Shown one piece after another: positions 26,994 to 35,296 of a stretch of DNA of 64,000 nt. Source of the DNA: Chlamydiota bacterium (GTDB lineage: Bacteria > Chlamydiota > Chlamydiia > Chlamydiales > Parachlamydiaceae); NCBI GenBank assembly GCA_013285965.1, contig JABDGQ010000001.1, positions 125,106 through 189,105 on the forward strand, in the 5' to 3' direction. A program made the translations under genes and the position numbers. The notes beneath the pieces are model-generated. The model worked only from the letters and a program-made list of their open reading frames with translations. It did no database searches and was not told where the DNA came from. Numbering within the stretch: the stretch's first letter is position 1; each line of letters opens with the position of its first letter.

Positions 26994-27320
26994 ATGACAA
27001 AAAATATACCTAACGAATTATTGCCGTGGATCGAGGCAAAAAAGAAACACCGACTCTCTCAAAAGCATATACAAATGGCTAAGGAGCTGGGATTAAATCC
27101 AAAAGGATTTGGCAAATTAGATAACCATAAACAGGAAAGATGGAAGGCTCCATTACCTCAATTCATTGAAGATCTCTATTACAAACGATTCAATAAAGAA
27201 GCTCCTGATCAAGTATATTCCTTCGAACAACTCAGTGAAATGAAAAGCCAAAAAAAGACTGAAAAGAAGAAAAAAAAGGCGCTCAATCTAAGCCAGAGTG
27301 TGATATCTCATGGAATTTAA
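26994..27320 (+). CDS. Small basic hypothetical protein
   Basis: A 108-residue, lysine-rich protein: IPNELLPWIEAKKKHRLSQKHIQMAKELGLNPKGFGKLDNHKQERWKAPLPQFIEDLYYKRF. This compact pattern (AKELGLNPKGFGK, WKAPLPQFIE) recurs in many bacteria as an uncharacterised small protein. The tail is low-complexity lysine. Its 3' end overlaps the start of a chloramphenicol acetyltransferase remnant in another frame. Confidence 0.7.
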   Translation: MTKNIPNELLPWIEAKKKHRLSQKHIQMAKELGLNPKGFGKLDNHKQERWKAPLPQFIEDLYYKRFNKEAPDQVYSFEQLSEMKSQKKTEKKKKKALNLSQSVISHGI

Positions 27321-27438
27321 ATTAATAGATATCTCTAAATGGGACCGCAGAGAGTATTTTGAACACTACCTGAATCAGGTCCCTTGCACGTATAGCATGA
27401 CTTTAAACTTGGATTTGACGGTTCTTCCGATTCGATAA
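27310..27438 (+). pseudogene. Chloramphenicol acetyltransferase, 5' fragment
   Basis: The frame from ATG 27310 reads MEFKLIDISKWDRREYFEHY then LNQVPCTYSMTLNLDLT. This is the N-terminus of type-A chloramphenicol acetyltransferases (pattern F-LID---W-R--YFEHY). Only about 35 codons of a gene of over 200 remain. From about 27412 the DNA belongs to a nitroreductase remnant on the other strand. Confidence 0.8.
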
Positions 27439-27839
27439 GAGATTAGTGGATGGGACGGGTCTTCATATCCAATAGCAATCTTACAAATAATATCCACATT
27501 ATTGAGATTTAAAACTTCACGTATAACATCCGGATATTCAGCAAAAGCCGCCTGCGGACATGAAGCCAGGCCAACCTTTTGGACAATAAGCATAATCAGG
27601 ATTTGGAGAAGTGCCGCTGGAATACTTTTAAACCAGAATTTTTGTTAATTTACTTTTTGTTTTTTTCCAAGTACAGCAATCTGAGCAGGTTGATGATTCA
27701 CTCCTGAAGGTGCCCATCTCGCAGCATCCAATATCTGATAGATAGTACCTAAGTTTACGTATTGGTCTAGATAATCCATACAGGATTTTCTGCTTCTGAT
27801 TGCTTCACATATGCCCAGTTGTTCAGATGAGTCTTTCAT
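27375..27839 (-). pseudogene. Nitroreductase-family gene, internally deleted
   Basis: The minus strand from 27839 gives AIRSRKSCMDYLDQYVNLGTI..ILDAARWAPSGVNHQPAQIAVLG, the FMN-binding N-terminus of nitroreductases, then stops at 27645. The C-terminal part appears at 27593-27400 (VGLASCPQAAFAEYPDVIRE, IAIGYEDPSHPL). About 90 middle residues are missing and the frame is broken, so the gene is dead. Its 3' end abuts the acetyltransferase fragment. Confidence 0.8.
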
Positions 27840-28564
27840 ATTCCCTCAAATAGGCACATGTCTGTGGCAGATATTGCTTTTCCAAAGTGGCTAAATATTC
27901 GCTTGAACTCTTCGGAGGATTTTTAAGGCTTTTACGAGTCTCCTGAACCGTTGATATGACTTTAGCAGGTGCAAGGTCCAATAAGTGCCGCAAAAACTCA
28001 TCGGGATGTTGAGTATCAATTTCATATTTTGAGAGAGCTGATGAAGGAAAATCGGATAGATTATAACTCACCTTACGCATAATTTGAACAAGTGAATTTT
28101 GGCATAGCCTAGAGCTATATATAAGGAGACACATTGCAGCAAATAGCCTAAGCTCTTTGCAAAATGTGTCTCCTTTATAGATGGCTGCGGATAGGTACTA
28201 AAGGCACTCTTCAAATTATGCGTAAGGTGAGTTATAAGTCACAATCGTCTGAGCATTAGCCTTAATTGCTGCAGCTAAGACATGACGATCATTAGGGTCG
28301 GGAAGTTTAATCCCGTCGATTAGCTCTTCATAACCTTCGACGAGGCCATCTCTAACATGTAGCCATCCTAGCCCTAACTGATTCTAAGCGTTCTAATGTC
28401 AAATCAGGGCGGTTCTTTAAAAGATTACGCATCCATTCCTTATGAATTTCTTGAGTCCATTTGGCATGATATAAATCTGTCAAAGCTAGGCGCATGAGCA
28501 GATCTCGAAGCGGAGCAGGATAGAGAACACAGGAATCGTAAATGACGATAAATTGAGCCATCAA
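27823..28564 (-). pseudogene. PIN-domain toxin gene, frameshifted and split by a family-1 element
   Basis: The start (28564) gives [27 protein letters not shown], with the first PIN aspartate. A frameshift near 28352 follows. The next frame has VRDGLVEGYEELIDGIKLPDPNDRHVLAAAIKANAQTIVTYN, with the later PIN acidic residues. A family-1 element (28067-28231) then interrupts it, and coding resumes as NLSDFPSSALSKYEI. Removing the element and one TTATAA copy restores VTYNLSDFP, the normal PIN ending. It was probably a ribonuclease toxin paired with the gene at 28561-28749. Confidence 0.8.
28067..28231. mobile_element. Family-1 palindromic element inside the PIN gene
   Basis: A 165-bp element running from CTCACCTTACGCATAATT to its inverted copy AATTATGCGTAAGGTGAG, flanked by TTATAA on both sides (28061-28066 and 28232-28237). 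Inner arms AAGGAGACACATT and AATGTGTCTCCTT form a second hairpin. No coding capacity. Confidence 0.93.
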
Positions 28565-28749
28565 TATCCCATATCCAGTTCTTGCGCTTCATTGGCTAAT
28601 TCATCTAAAGTTTTGCGACGAGCAGCGTCGATTTTAGCTTTGTAATCCATGAGATCTTGAAAGAGCACTCGTCTTCGTGTACCTACCTTACGGAAGGGAA
28701 TCTTCTTTTCTTCTAGAAGACGAACTAGGAAAGGACGAGATACATTCAA
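28561..28749 (-). CDS. Excisionase-type antitoxin, N-terminally truncated
   Basis: A 62-residue frame: [61 protein letters not shown]. This is the second half of a helix-turn-helix excisionase-type domain plus the C-terminal toxin-binding tail seen in antitoxins of PIN toxins. The usual upstream helix (a TTQEAADLL-like run) is missing because an AbiEi fragment is fused just before residue 1. It overlaps the toxin start by four bases, the expected toxin-antitoxin order. With both genes damaged the module is probably inactive. Confidence 0.7.
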   Translation of the reverse strand: MNVSRPFLVRLLEEKKIPFRKVGTRRRVLFQDLMDYKAKIDAARRKTLDELANEAQELDMGY

Positions 28750-29068
28750 TAGAGCGGTCTAATACATCGACTAGCGTTCGTTCAAGAGAAGTGACAAACA
28801 CTTCTTGACCAAGCCTATCAACTGATACGATTCCAAATCGTTTCTTGTTTTTCTTCTTTAGAGGGATTGGAATAGAAACCTTTCGATATTTTACATCTTG
28901 AAAGACATAGAGGCCTTTAGGAACAGAATAGTATAATCCCCATCGGATAGGGACAATATGCCCACGCTGGCGATGGTAAGCGAGTAAATTATGAAGGGTT
29001 GAAGAATTCACTTGCCGGTTTTTAGACAAAGCATTAAATATCTCTTCAAAAGTAAAGACGACATGCTG
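28750..29068 (-). pseudogene. AbiEi-like antitoxin/regulator fragment
   Basis: Within a minus-strand frame (28688-29188) the middle part reads FTFEEIFNALSKNRQVNSSTLHNLLAYHRQRGHIVPIRWGLYYSVPKG and later [15 protein letters not shown]. This matches the winged helix and downstream part of AbiEi-type type IV antitoxins. Both ends are fused to unrelated fragments (a DUF2608 piece before, the excisionase-type antitoxin after), so this is a deletion scar and not a functional gene. Confidence 0.65.
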
Positions 29069-29576
29069 TGCAAAAATGACACCATAACAGAAGTATGTAG
29101 CTTCTAAAGACTGCAATTCTTCTGGTATCGATGTAGACTTAAAATCAATCCCAACATGATGGAGTTGTTCATGCGTAAATCGATCCACTCCCTAAATATC
29201 TGTTGTACACCATTGAGAGCGGTCTCCAGCTGTAAAAGCAAACACGGCATGCCCCTGGTTCTGTGAATCCGCAATTAAATCAGCTGTGGAGGGCTCAACG
29301 GTTTTATAAGGAGCTTCTTGGCTATGAAAAGAGTCAAAGCATCATACAAAACAAAGTTCGTGTTATAGTTAGAAAGTTTTGATTTTACCCAATTACGCCA
29401 TGGAGGAGAACCCAGACTGAATGGGTTATCAATCAAAGTGTTATCAATATCGAAGAGATATAGAGCATTTTTGGTAACGTAAGGTCGGATTCGTTGATTT
29501 GGGAGATCTCAATTATCTCGGTTTGGAGAAATGAAGTTAAGAGGATCGAAGAGATTAAAAGCATTTTTTTGAGCAT
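29066..29576 (-). pseudogene. DUF2608/HAD-like exported protein, degenerate paralog
   Basis: From ATG 29576 the frame encodes a signal peptide, MLYIFDIDNTLIDNPFSLGSPPWRNW and LYDALTLFIAK, parallel to the intact neighbour at 29589-30515. It then shifts frame (APYKTVEPSTADLIA..GHAVFAFTAGDRSQW), meets a TAG at about 29193, and continues in the same frame as VDRFTHEQLHHVGIDF before being lost in the AbiEi fusion. One frameshift, one stop and a 3' truncation show it is dead. Confidence 0.75.
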
Positions 29577-29588
29577 AAAATTTCTCTT

Positions 29589-30515
29589 TCATTCCTTATT
29601 CATTTTAGTTTTTGCATCATTAAGCACAGATTGAAGATAATATTCTGCATTTCTTTCCGGATATTGTTCAGCTATTGAGAGAGCTTTTTTATCAGAGATG
29701 ATTCTCTTGCCATCAGATATCCAAAAATAATAAAGCTGAATGTTTGCAATCAACGGATCAAATTTGTTGGCCTTGTCATCTGTTGCGGTATACCAGTAGC
29801 ACTCACAACTTATTCCCATCTGACGCATGGCTGAAGCAACGGACTCCACTTGACTTTGCTTATCATCGATAAAAATCACTTTTTCGGTTAGCTGTGAAGC
29901 ATCTTTAAACAAATTCAATAAATATTCTCCTTTCGGTTCAATGTCAGCAAAGAAAATTCCTTCAAAATATTCAGGATTGGCTGCTAAGTTTGGATAAGCT
30001 TTAGCTTGCAATTCATTATTAAAACTTATTCCAACAGATTCGAGCTGAGAGACCGTTAACAAGTCAATATCATTCATTGGTGTATCATACCACATTTTGC
30101 GCTCTCTTGCGGTTAAGCCAAAAACCACATATCCCTTCATTTGTAATTCTCGCACAAATTTGCTAGTAAGAGTCTCTACCGTTTCCAAAGGGTGATTTCG
30201 TGCAATAAAAAGAGAAAAAAGATCATGCCAATTTTCCGTTAGGTCATCTTTGGTTGCTGAAGTAATGTATTTGCGCCAAGCTTTCGACCCAAGCATGTAA
30301 GGAGAATCAAATAATGTATCATCAATATCAAAGAAGTAAATGACTTGATTAGGCTCAGGATTAGCTATTTGATTCAAAGACTCAATTTTAAAGACACGAA
30401 CATCGTGGCTGCTGTTTGCTGAAGCAACTGAGGCGAATAAATCTCTTTGAATTATTGTTGAACTAAATAAAAATAACGATACAAACAGAGATAGTATTAA
30501 CGTCTTTTTGTTCAT
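29589..30515 (-). CDS. DUF2608-family exported HAD-like protein
   Basis: A 308-residue protein with an N-terminal signal peptide (about residues 1-28). It has a haloacid-dehalogenase-like nucleophile motif, IYFFDIDDTLFDSPYMLGS (about residue 60), a second motif FGLTARERKMW and an acidic third motif VIFIDDKQSQVES. The DxDxT pattern is complete, so phosphatase activity outside the cytoplasm is plausible. DUF2608 proteins are common in environmental chlamydiae and Legionella-like intracellular bacteria. A decayed tandem copy lies directly downstream. Confidence 0.82.
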   Translation of the reverse strand: MNKKTLILSLFVSLFLFSSTIIQRDLFASVASANSSHDVRVFKIESLNQIANPEPNQVIYFFDIDDTLFDSPYMLGSKAWRKYITSATKDDLTENWHDLFSLFIARNHPLETVETLTSKFVRELQMKGYVVFGLTARERKMWYDTPMNDIDLLTVSQLESVGISFNNELQAKAYPNLAANPEYFEGIFFADIEPKGEYLLNLFKDASQLTEKVIFIDDKQSQVESVASAMRQMGISCECYWYTATDDKANKFDPLIANIQLYYFWISDGKRIISDKKALSIAEQYPERNAEYYLQSVLNDAKTKMNKE

Positions 30516-30989
30516 ATTAAATTTAATCTAATCACTGTTTTATAGATATTAATAAATTGACTAAAAGATCAGTTATACAGAGAATTTGTGTTAAAATCAA
30601 GTCATAAATCGGGGAACTCAGGTCGCAAGAATCCCGGCTTACTGTCCTGTAGACTATTGATGGGAACAATGACGGAGTGTTTGCTAGCTAGGTTTTGATT
30701 GAAAACTTAGATAGTCTATCCTTGCAGCCATATGAAAGCAAAAATACGAGAGATATTACCTACTGTAGCCACTTTATCGGCAGCTATTGACTTAGTAGTT
30801 TTATCAATGTCAATTCAAACTACTATAAAAAATTAGTAAAGAATAGAAACAGTTTTTTCTTTCCGTAAAGTTTCATCGTCAAAAAAACTTTCTGTGATTC
30901 CTGTGTAGCACTCAATTCCCGACACGCTTTATTTTAACTTGCTTTCGATAGAAAATGCGATGGATACCAGATCTTTTGTGGTAACATTT
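30516..30989. other. Gap with possible structured RNA and a 34-codon frame
   Basis: Between two minus-strand genes. 30610-30636 and 30649-30720 contain inverted repeats (GGG/CCC around an A-rich loop; TAGACTAT paired with ATAGTCTA). A plus-strand frame from ATG 30732 to 30836 codes for 34 residues (MKAKIREILPTVATLSAAID...) without a clear ribosome binding site. Neither is assigned. Confidence 0.3.
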
Positions 30990-32069
30990 TCAATTAATAG
31001 CATCAATATTAATAGCATTCGCTGATTGTATCGCTACTTTAGCAAGGTTACAGAAAAATTGACTGGAAAGATTTTCATCATTACTTGCAAAAGATTTAGC
31101 ATAGTATGGCCACTCCTTAAGTTCATGTGAAGTATTGTCTTCTTCTTTTGCTATAGATAATTTATTGCCAACGTATAGACCTCCCAAAGCTAAACGACCA
31201 AAATTCATTTTCTTAGCAATTAGAAATCTCTTTTTTTCATAGGTTGTTGGCTGCCGAAGTAAGTAACTATTTAACAACAGATCATCTTCGCATGAATTAT
31301 AATCCATGAGGATTGAAAAATAACCTAAATCCTGGAAAGGCTCTGTATACATCTCTTCGCTCCAATCAATAAAATAAAGTGTCTGAGATGTCATTAATAC
31401 ATTTCGGGGATTCAAGTCTCCATGGGTATTTACCGAAGGAGATTCCAATTTTTCCAGCTCTAGAGATCCCTCACGAATAATCGAAATAGCAGCTTCCCAA
31501 ATTTCAAGATTTTTAGAGCCTTTGGAGTGCTCCAAATAGAATTTATCCATATGCTCTTTAAAAGCAGGGGCATTAAATGGATTCTTTGGTAAATTATGTA
31601 CTTTACGCATAAGACTGGCAACATTTGCTATTATCTCAGGTTTTTTACTGCATTCGATGGTAAGAGTTGTTCCTTGGACATAATCCATAAGTATTAAGTG
31701 GCCATCATCGCTAATCCAATGAATTGGTGGAGCTACGCCAATCTTAGCAGCCTCCTTCATTGCATATAACTCTGTATTTACTCTGCATGGCGATTCTGAT
31801 TCTTTGATGATTCGTAAAACGTAGCTTTTATTGGCAAAATCTATACGAATGCTAGTAGCAGAGTATCCACCGGTGAGGGGTTTAATCTGAAAATTTTCTT
31901 CTAAATCAGTCTTAAAGCATTCTTGTAGTGCAATTTTCACCTTTTGCATTGTTGAAGGGGAAATTTCTTCTACGCTAGTTTCTTTAGCATTTGAGAAAGC
32001 AGGAAAAATTGCTAAAAATACAGTCAGGAAGGCTAGTATGATTTTTAACTTAATTTTTTTATTAATCAT
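30990..32069 (-). CDS. Exported aminoglycoside-phosphotransferase-fold kinase
   Basis: A 359-residue protein with a clear signal peptide (MINKKIKLKIILAFLTVFLAI... cut near SNA, residue 28) and an APH/choline-kinase fold. The N-lobe lysine is in YVLRIIKE. The Brenner motif is THGDLNPRNVLM (about residue 215) and the metal-binding motif YFIDWSEE (about residue 232), followed by PFQDLGYFSIL. Cytosolic APH enzymes have no leader, so a kinase routed through Sec is unusual and suggests action in the periplasm or the host. The substrate is unknown. The gene is divergent from a GNAT gene. Confidence 0.8.
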   Translation of the reverse strand: MINKKIKLKIILAFLTVFLAIFPAFSNAKETSVEEISPSTMQKVKIALQECFKTDLEENFQIKPLTGGYSATSIRIDFANKSYVLRIIKESESPCRVNTELYAMKEAAKIGVAPPIHWISDDGHLILMDYVQGTTLTIECSKKPEIIANVASLMRKVHNLPKNPFNAPAFKEHMDKFYLEHSKGSKNLEIWEAAISIIREGSLELEKLESPSVNTHGDLNPRNVLMTSQTLYFIDWSEEMYTEPFQDLGYFSILMDYNSCEDDLLLNSYLLRQPTTYEKKRFLIAKKMNFGRLALGGLYVGNKLSIAKEEDNTSHELKEWPYYAKSFASNDENLSSQFFCNLAKVAIQSANAINIDAIN

Positions 32070-32102
32070 TTTAATTTTCCAGGTAATATTCTACGTAATC
32101 AA

Positions 32103-32131
32103 TTGACTTGGAGTCATTTGATCGCTATAAT
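32103..32131 (+). promoter_or_regulatory. Sigma-70-type promoter of the GNAT gene
   Basis: TTGACT (32103-32108), a 17-base spacer and TATAAT (32126-32131), 32 bases before the start codon, close to consensus. Confidence 0.75.
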
Positions 32132-32163
32132 AGCACATACAATCAATTTAAGGAACACCAACC

Positions 32164-32646
32164 ATGGAAAAGAAAAAAGTAGAGGTTCGTCCTTATAAGA
32201 GTAGTGATGCTCAAAATCTAGCTAGAATTTACTATAATACGATTCATCAAGTGAACGCCAAGGATTATTCTAAAATTCAACTTGATGCGTGGGCGCCTGA
32301 AAGCAGCGGACAGGCAGAATATTGGGTAAAAAAATTGGAAAAAACAAATCCATTAGTAGCTATTTCTAATGGTACTACAGTAGGTTTTGCAGAATTTGAA
32401 CCAAATGGCCATATTGACTGTTTCTATTGTCATCATGAATGGGTTGGGATGGGTGTTGGCACAGCTTTAATGAATGCCATTCATGAAATTGCTCGTGACC
32501 AAAAAATTAATAAGATTTTTGTTGAAGTAAGTATTACAGCCCTTCCATTTTTTGAAAAACATGGATTTAAAATCCTTGAAAAACAAACAGTATTTATCAA
32601 AGATATCGGTCTTATAAATTTTAAAATGGAGAAATTTATTAATTAA
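32164..32646 (+). CDS. GNAT-family N-acetyltransferase
   Basis: A 160-residue single-domain acetyltransferase. Motif A is HHEWVGMGVGTALMNAIHEIA (about residues 90-112), the acetyl-CoA pyrophosphate loop, followed by strand IFVEVSITALPFFEKHGFKIL. The pattern resembles the YafP/PhnO-like group of putative acetyltransferases; the substrate cannot be inferred. A near-consensus promoter and an AAGGAAC ribosome binding site precede it. It is convergent with the RloB-like gene, four bases apart. Confidence 0.85.
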   Translation: MEKKKVEVRPYKSSDAQNLARIYYNTIHQVNAKDYSKIQLDAWAPESSGQAEYWVKKLEKTNPLVAISNGTTVGFAEFEPNGHIDCFYCHHEWVGMGVGTALMNAIHEIARDQKINKIFVEVSITALPFFEKHGFKILEKQTVFIKDIGLINFKMEKFIN

Positions 32647-32649
32647 GGT

Positions 32650-33270
32650 TCAACTCTTTCTTTCAAAATAATTTTGACCTTCTTTTAAATCATAAAACCT
32701 TTTAATAAGCAAATGAACATTCGTAAATGGATCTTCTTTAGGGTCATCATGTTGTTTTGAAACCAACTCTGAGGCTCGCTTAAAACCAGTTTCAATTAGA
32801 GGAAAAGTGGTGTTGAAAATTTGTACACCATCTTTGTCATAATCTTCAAATCCAGATAACTTTTTTAATGCTTTCATAGTCTGTTGAGGACTCCCAAAAC
32901 CGGATTCACGCATTTGAAAGTGGAGGTAAGGCCACAACTCAAAACAAGGATTTGATACTATCGGAACAAATTTTTTTGATTTACACACATGGATAGCCTC
33001 TAGAAACGCTGAGGAATTATTATCGCGATCGAATACGCAAAATATTTGATCATACTTCACGCCATCTTCTTTTGCTTTTCGCTTAGCAGTATTTATAATA
33101 CTTTTAGGATCAGTTCCATCACCTTTACCGATATGAACATGTACACGCAAATTCCTTGCAAACTCGCTAAAATAATCTACTTCTGTTTCCCCTTCACAGA
33201 CCACTAAATCAAGAGGAGAATAGCGATTATCAGGTTTTCGATATGATTTGATTGAGAGTCTTTTTGTCAT
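32650..33270 (-). CDS. RloB-like TOPRIM-type nuclease subunit
   Basis: A 206-residue protein of the RloB family. The N-terminal LDLVVCEGETEVDYFSEF holds the TOPRIM-like glutamate (about residue 26). QIFCVFDRDNNSSAFLEAI holds the DxD pair (about residue 85), and SNPCFELWPYLHF is the usual RloB follow-up motif. Its start overlaps the ATPase stop by one base. RloB and a partner AAA ATPase occur in restriction-linked loci and in abortive-infection modules (AbiL-like). I infer a nuclease or effector subunit switched by the ATPase. Confidence 0.8.
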   Translation of the reverse strand: MTKRLSIKSYRKPDNRYSPLDLVVCEGETEVDYFSEFARNLRVHVHIGKGDGTDPKSIINTAKRKAKEDGVKYDQIFCVFDRDNNSSAFLEAIHVCKSKKFVPIVSNPCFELWPYLHFQMRESGFGSPQQTMKALKKLSGFEDYDKDGVQIFNTTFPLIETGFKRASELVSKQHDDPKEDPFTNVHLLIKRFYDLKEGQNYFERKS

Positions 33271-34490
33271 TAGAAACGAAATTTCCCTATATATGGTAGT
33301 GCTCCATAGCGTCCTTGTAGATAACCCTTACCGATTGCTTCTCCTTTGCGTGGCTTGAAATCAAGAAGAGAATAGAGACGCGATCTTTGATTATCGTCTT
33401 TTTGTACAAACCAAACTTGGTCTCGTCTAAATAGATCGCTATCTAGCAAAGAGGTGTCGTGGGTAGTAAAAATAAGCTGAGCATTTTTTTGATTGGTTTT
33501 AGGGCTATGAAAAAGCTCTATAAGATACCGAACAATGTTCGGATGTAGATGAAGGTCTAATTCATCCACAAAAAGCACCAAGCCTTCACGCAAGGCTTTT
33601 AACCACCCTCCGGCTTGCGAAAAGAGTCTCTGTATTCCATCTGACTCATCTAAAAATAGGTCGAAAAATACTTTTTGATCAGAATAAAGCATTTTGTGCT
33701 GCGTTCTAACAGCCACTTTTTTTACTGGAGGTGCTTCTTCTTCAATTAAGTGAAAGTTTTCGATTCCAATATCTGCACATTCCATGAATTTGTGAATCCA
33801 TTGTGCTGTTTTGGGATCTTTTAGAAATTGAAATGTGAGATCAGGATTAAAATAAATTTCTTGCACAGGTCCATTTTTTAGCAAAATGACAAGTTGATCT
33901 CTAAACCAAAGAAAAATGGGTTTTAATTGTTCGCTATTGAATTGCACAGCAGTGGAAAGATAAAGAGCATTAGCTCGCGTCATTTGTTCCCAAACTTTAT
34001 GTTCTCCTTTAAAGCTTGGACCTTGATACCAATCGTATGTTTTTGAAGATGTATTCCATTTTCTGGTAAACCACGTTTGACGATAGTTTTTAGGATATGC
34101 ATAAAGCTCTTCACTCATGATTTGATCTTCGTTAAGAGCTACGTGATAAGTGAACCGAACATCATTACAAACGAAATCGATAGAAAATTCACTTGGTTCA
34201 TTTTGAGATTTTGCATTAAGTCGAAACGGCTGCAGGGGGATTTTCTGCTTTTCTTGGTATGCTGTTGAAGAAGCGAGAACAAACTGCTGCAGGAAAAAAA
34301 TCGCTCGGATCAAATTGCTTTTACCGCCTGCATTGGGACCATAAATCACCGCAGAGCAAACAAGATGCTGATTTTGAGAAGATTCAAATGTATTCGAATC
34401 CCGCAGCTCTGACCCTTTGCCTGCCGATAAATTCAAGACCTCTTCTTTCTCAAAAGACCGAAAGTTTCTGACTGAAAATTGCAATAACAA
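33270..34490 (-). CDS. AAA/ABC-type ATPase (AAA_15/RloA-like) of a two-gene defence-like module
   Basis: A 406-residue SMC-like ATPase. It starts LLQFSVRNFRSFEKEEVLNLSAGKG, with Walker A VIYGPNAGGKSNLIRAI (about residue 50). It has a central insert, a signature-like region, Walker B LVLFVDELDLHLHPN (about residue 310) and the H-loop AQLIFTTHDTSLL (about residue 340). The order ATPase-RloB with overlapping codons matches known anti-phage modules. A fragment of a second copy of this gene lies upstream (34.62-34.76 kb), so the module was once duplicated or exchanged. Confidence 0.85.
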   Translation of the reverse strand: MLLQFSVRNFRSFEKEEVLNLSAGKGSELRDSNTFESSQNQHLVCSAVIYGPNAGGKSNLIRAIFFLQQFVLASSTAYQEKQKIPLQPFRLNAKSQNEPSEFSIDFVCNDVRFTYHVALNEDQIMSEELYAYPKNYRQTWFTRKWNTSSKTYDWYQGPSFKGEHKVWEQMTRANALYLSTAVQFNSEQLKPIFLWFRDQLVILLKNGPVQEIYFNPDLTFQFLKDPKTAQWIHKFMECADIGIENFHLIEEEAPPVKKVAVRTQHKMLYSDQKVFFDLFLDESDGIQRLFSQAGGWLKALREGLVLFVDELDLHLHPNIVRYLIELFHSPKTNQKNAQLIFTTHDTSLLDSDLFRRDQVWFVQKDDNQRSRLYSLLDFKPRKGEAIGKGYLQGRYGALPYIGKFRF

Positions 34491-35296
34491 GTGATTTTCT
34501 CCTATATAAACATCTTATTTACTTCATTTTTGCATATTTTTCGCAAAATGTCTAGAAACTTCTCTGCTTTTATGCTATTTTTGGGATGTCTAACTGCTAT
34601 TTTTGGGATGTCTAACTATGTTAAGTGGAGCGAACAAGGCGCTGACTTTGAGAAAATTCAAATGTGTTTGAATCCTTCAGCTCTGATCCTTTGCCTGCCG
34701 ATTTAAGAGGTCTTCTTTCTCAAAAGACCGAAAGGTTTTGACTGAAAATTGCAATAACAAGGGATTTCTCCTATATATTTCTTGTGTTTTCATCATTTTT
34801 GCACATTCACTAATTAGCGAAAGACCTCTAAAGCATATTGACACACCGCTGAAATACGGCTTAAAACTCCACTCATTAATTCAATTGCTAAAATTGAACA
34901 GATTTTCATCCATAACCAAATTTTCCAATTAATAATAATTCCTAACTTAAAGCATGATTCTGTATGAACTCTGACAATTCCTTCGATAGCACTTTAATCT
35001 CCAGAACGCTGTCCAGCAATTAGAGGATTTTATTTTTCACAAAAAGCTTAAAAAAGAAATATCTATTGCTTATCTAAATTTTTTAGAGAAATTTGTTATT
35101 AACGTCCGAAGTTGTGGATTCTGCATTTGAAGTGTATTGATTTTTTTGGCCAGAAGATGGAGATTGAGAAGATGGAAATTAAGAGGAAGATTTAATTCAT
35201 AAAACGACCTCTACTCATTTGGATCGTATTTGAGGTTAATCGAAAAGGCAAAAAAAACTCAAAATCCAGATTTCAATTAACTAAGGAGAGTATTTG
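34491..35296. other. Gap with duplicated ATPase start and short repeats
   Basis: Besides the ATPase fragment, a 22-base unit centred on TTTTTGGGATGTCTAACT is tandemly repeated at 34574-34618. From 34.8 to 35.28 kb I see no gene or named repeat; the DNA is AT-rich with scattered stops. The last bases hold the AAGGAGAG ribosome binding site of the next gene. Confidence 0.4.
34622..34760 (-). pseudogene. Duplicate 5' fragment of the AAA ATPase gene
   Basis: The minus strand here reads LQFSVKTFRSFEKEDLLNRQAKDQS then stops. This is a diverged copy of the first 25 or so residues of the ATPase at 34490, with its upstream sequence (GCAATAACAAG, TTCTCCTATATA) also duplicated. The offset between copies is about 265 bases. 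Confidence 0.8.
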
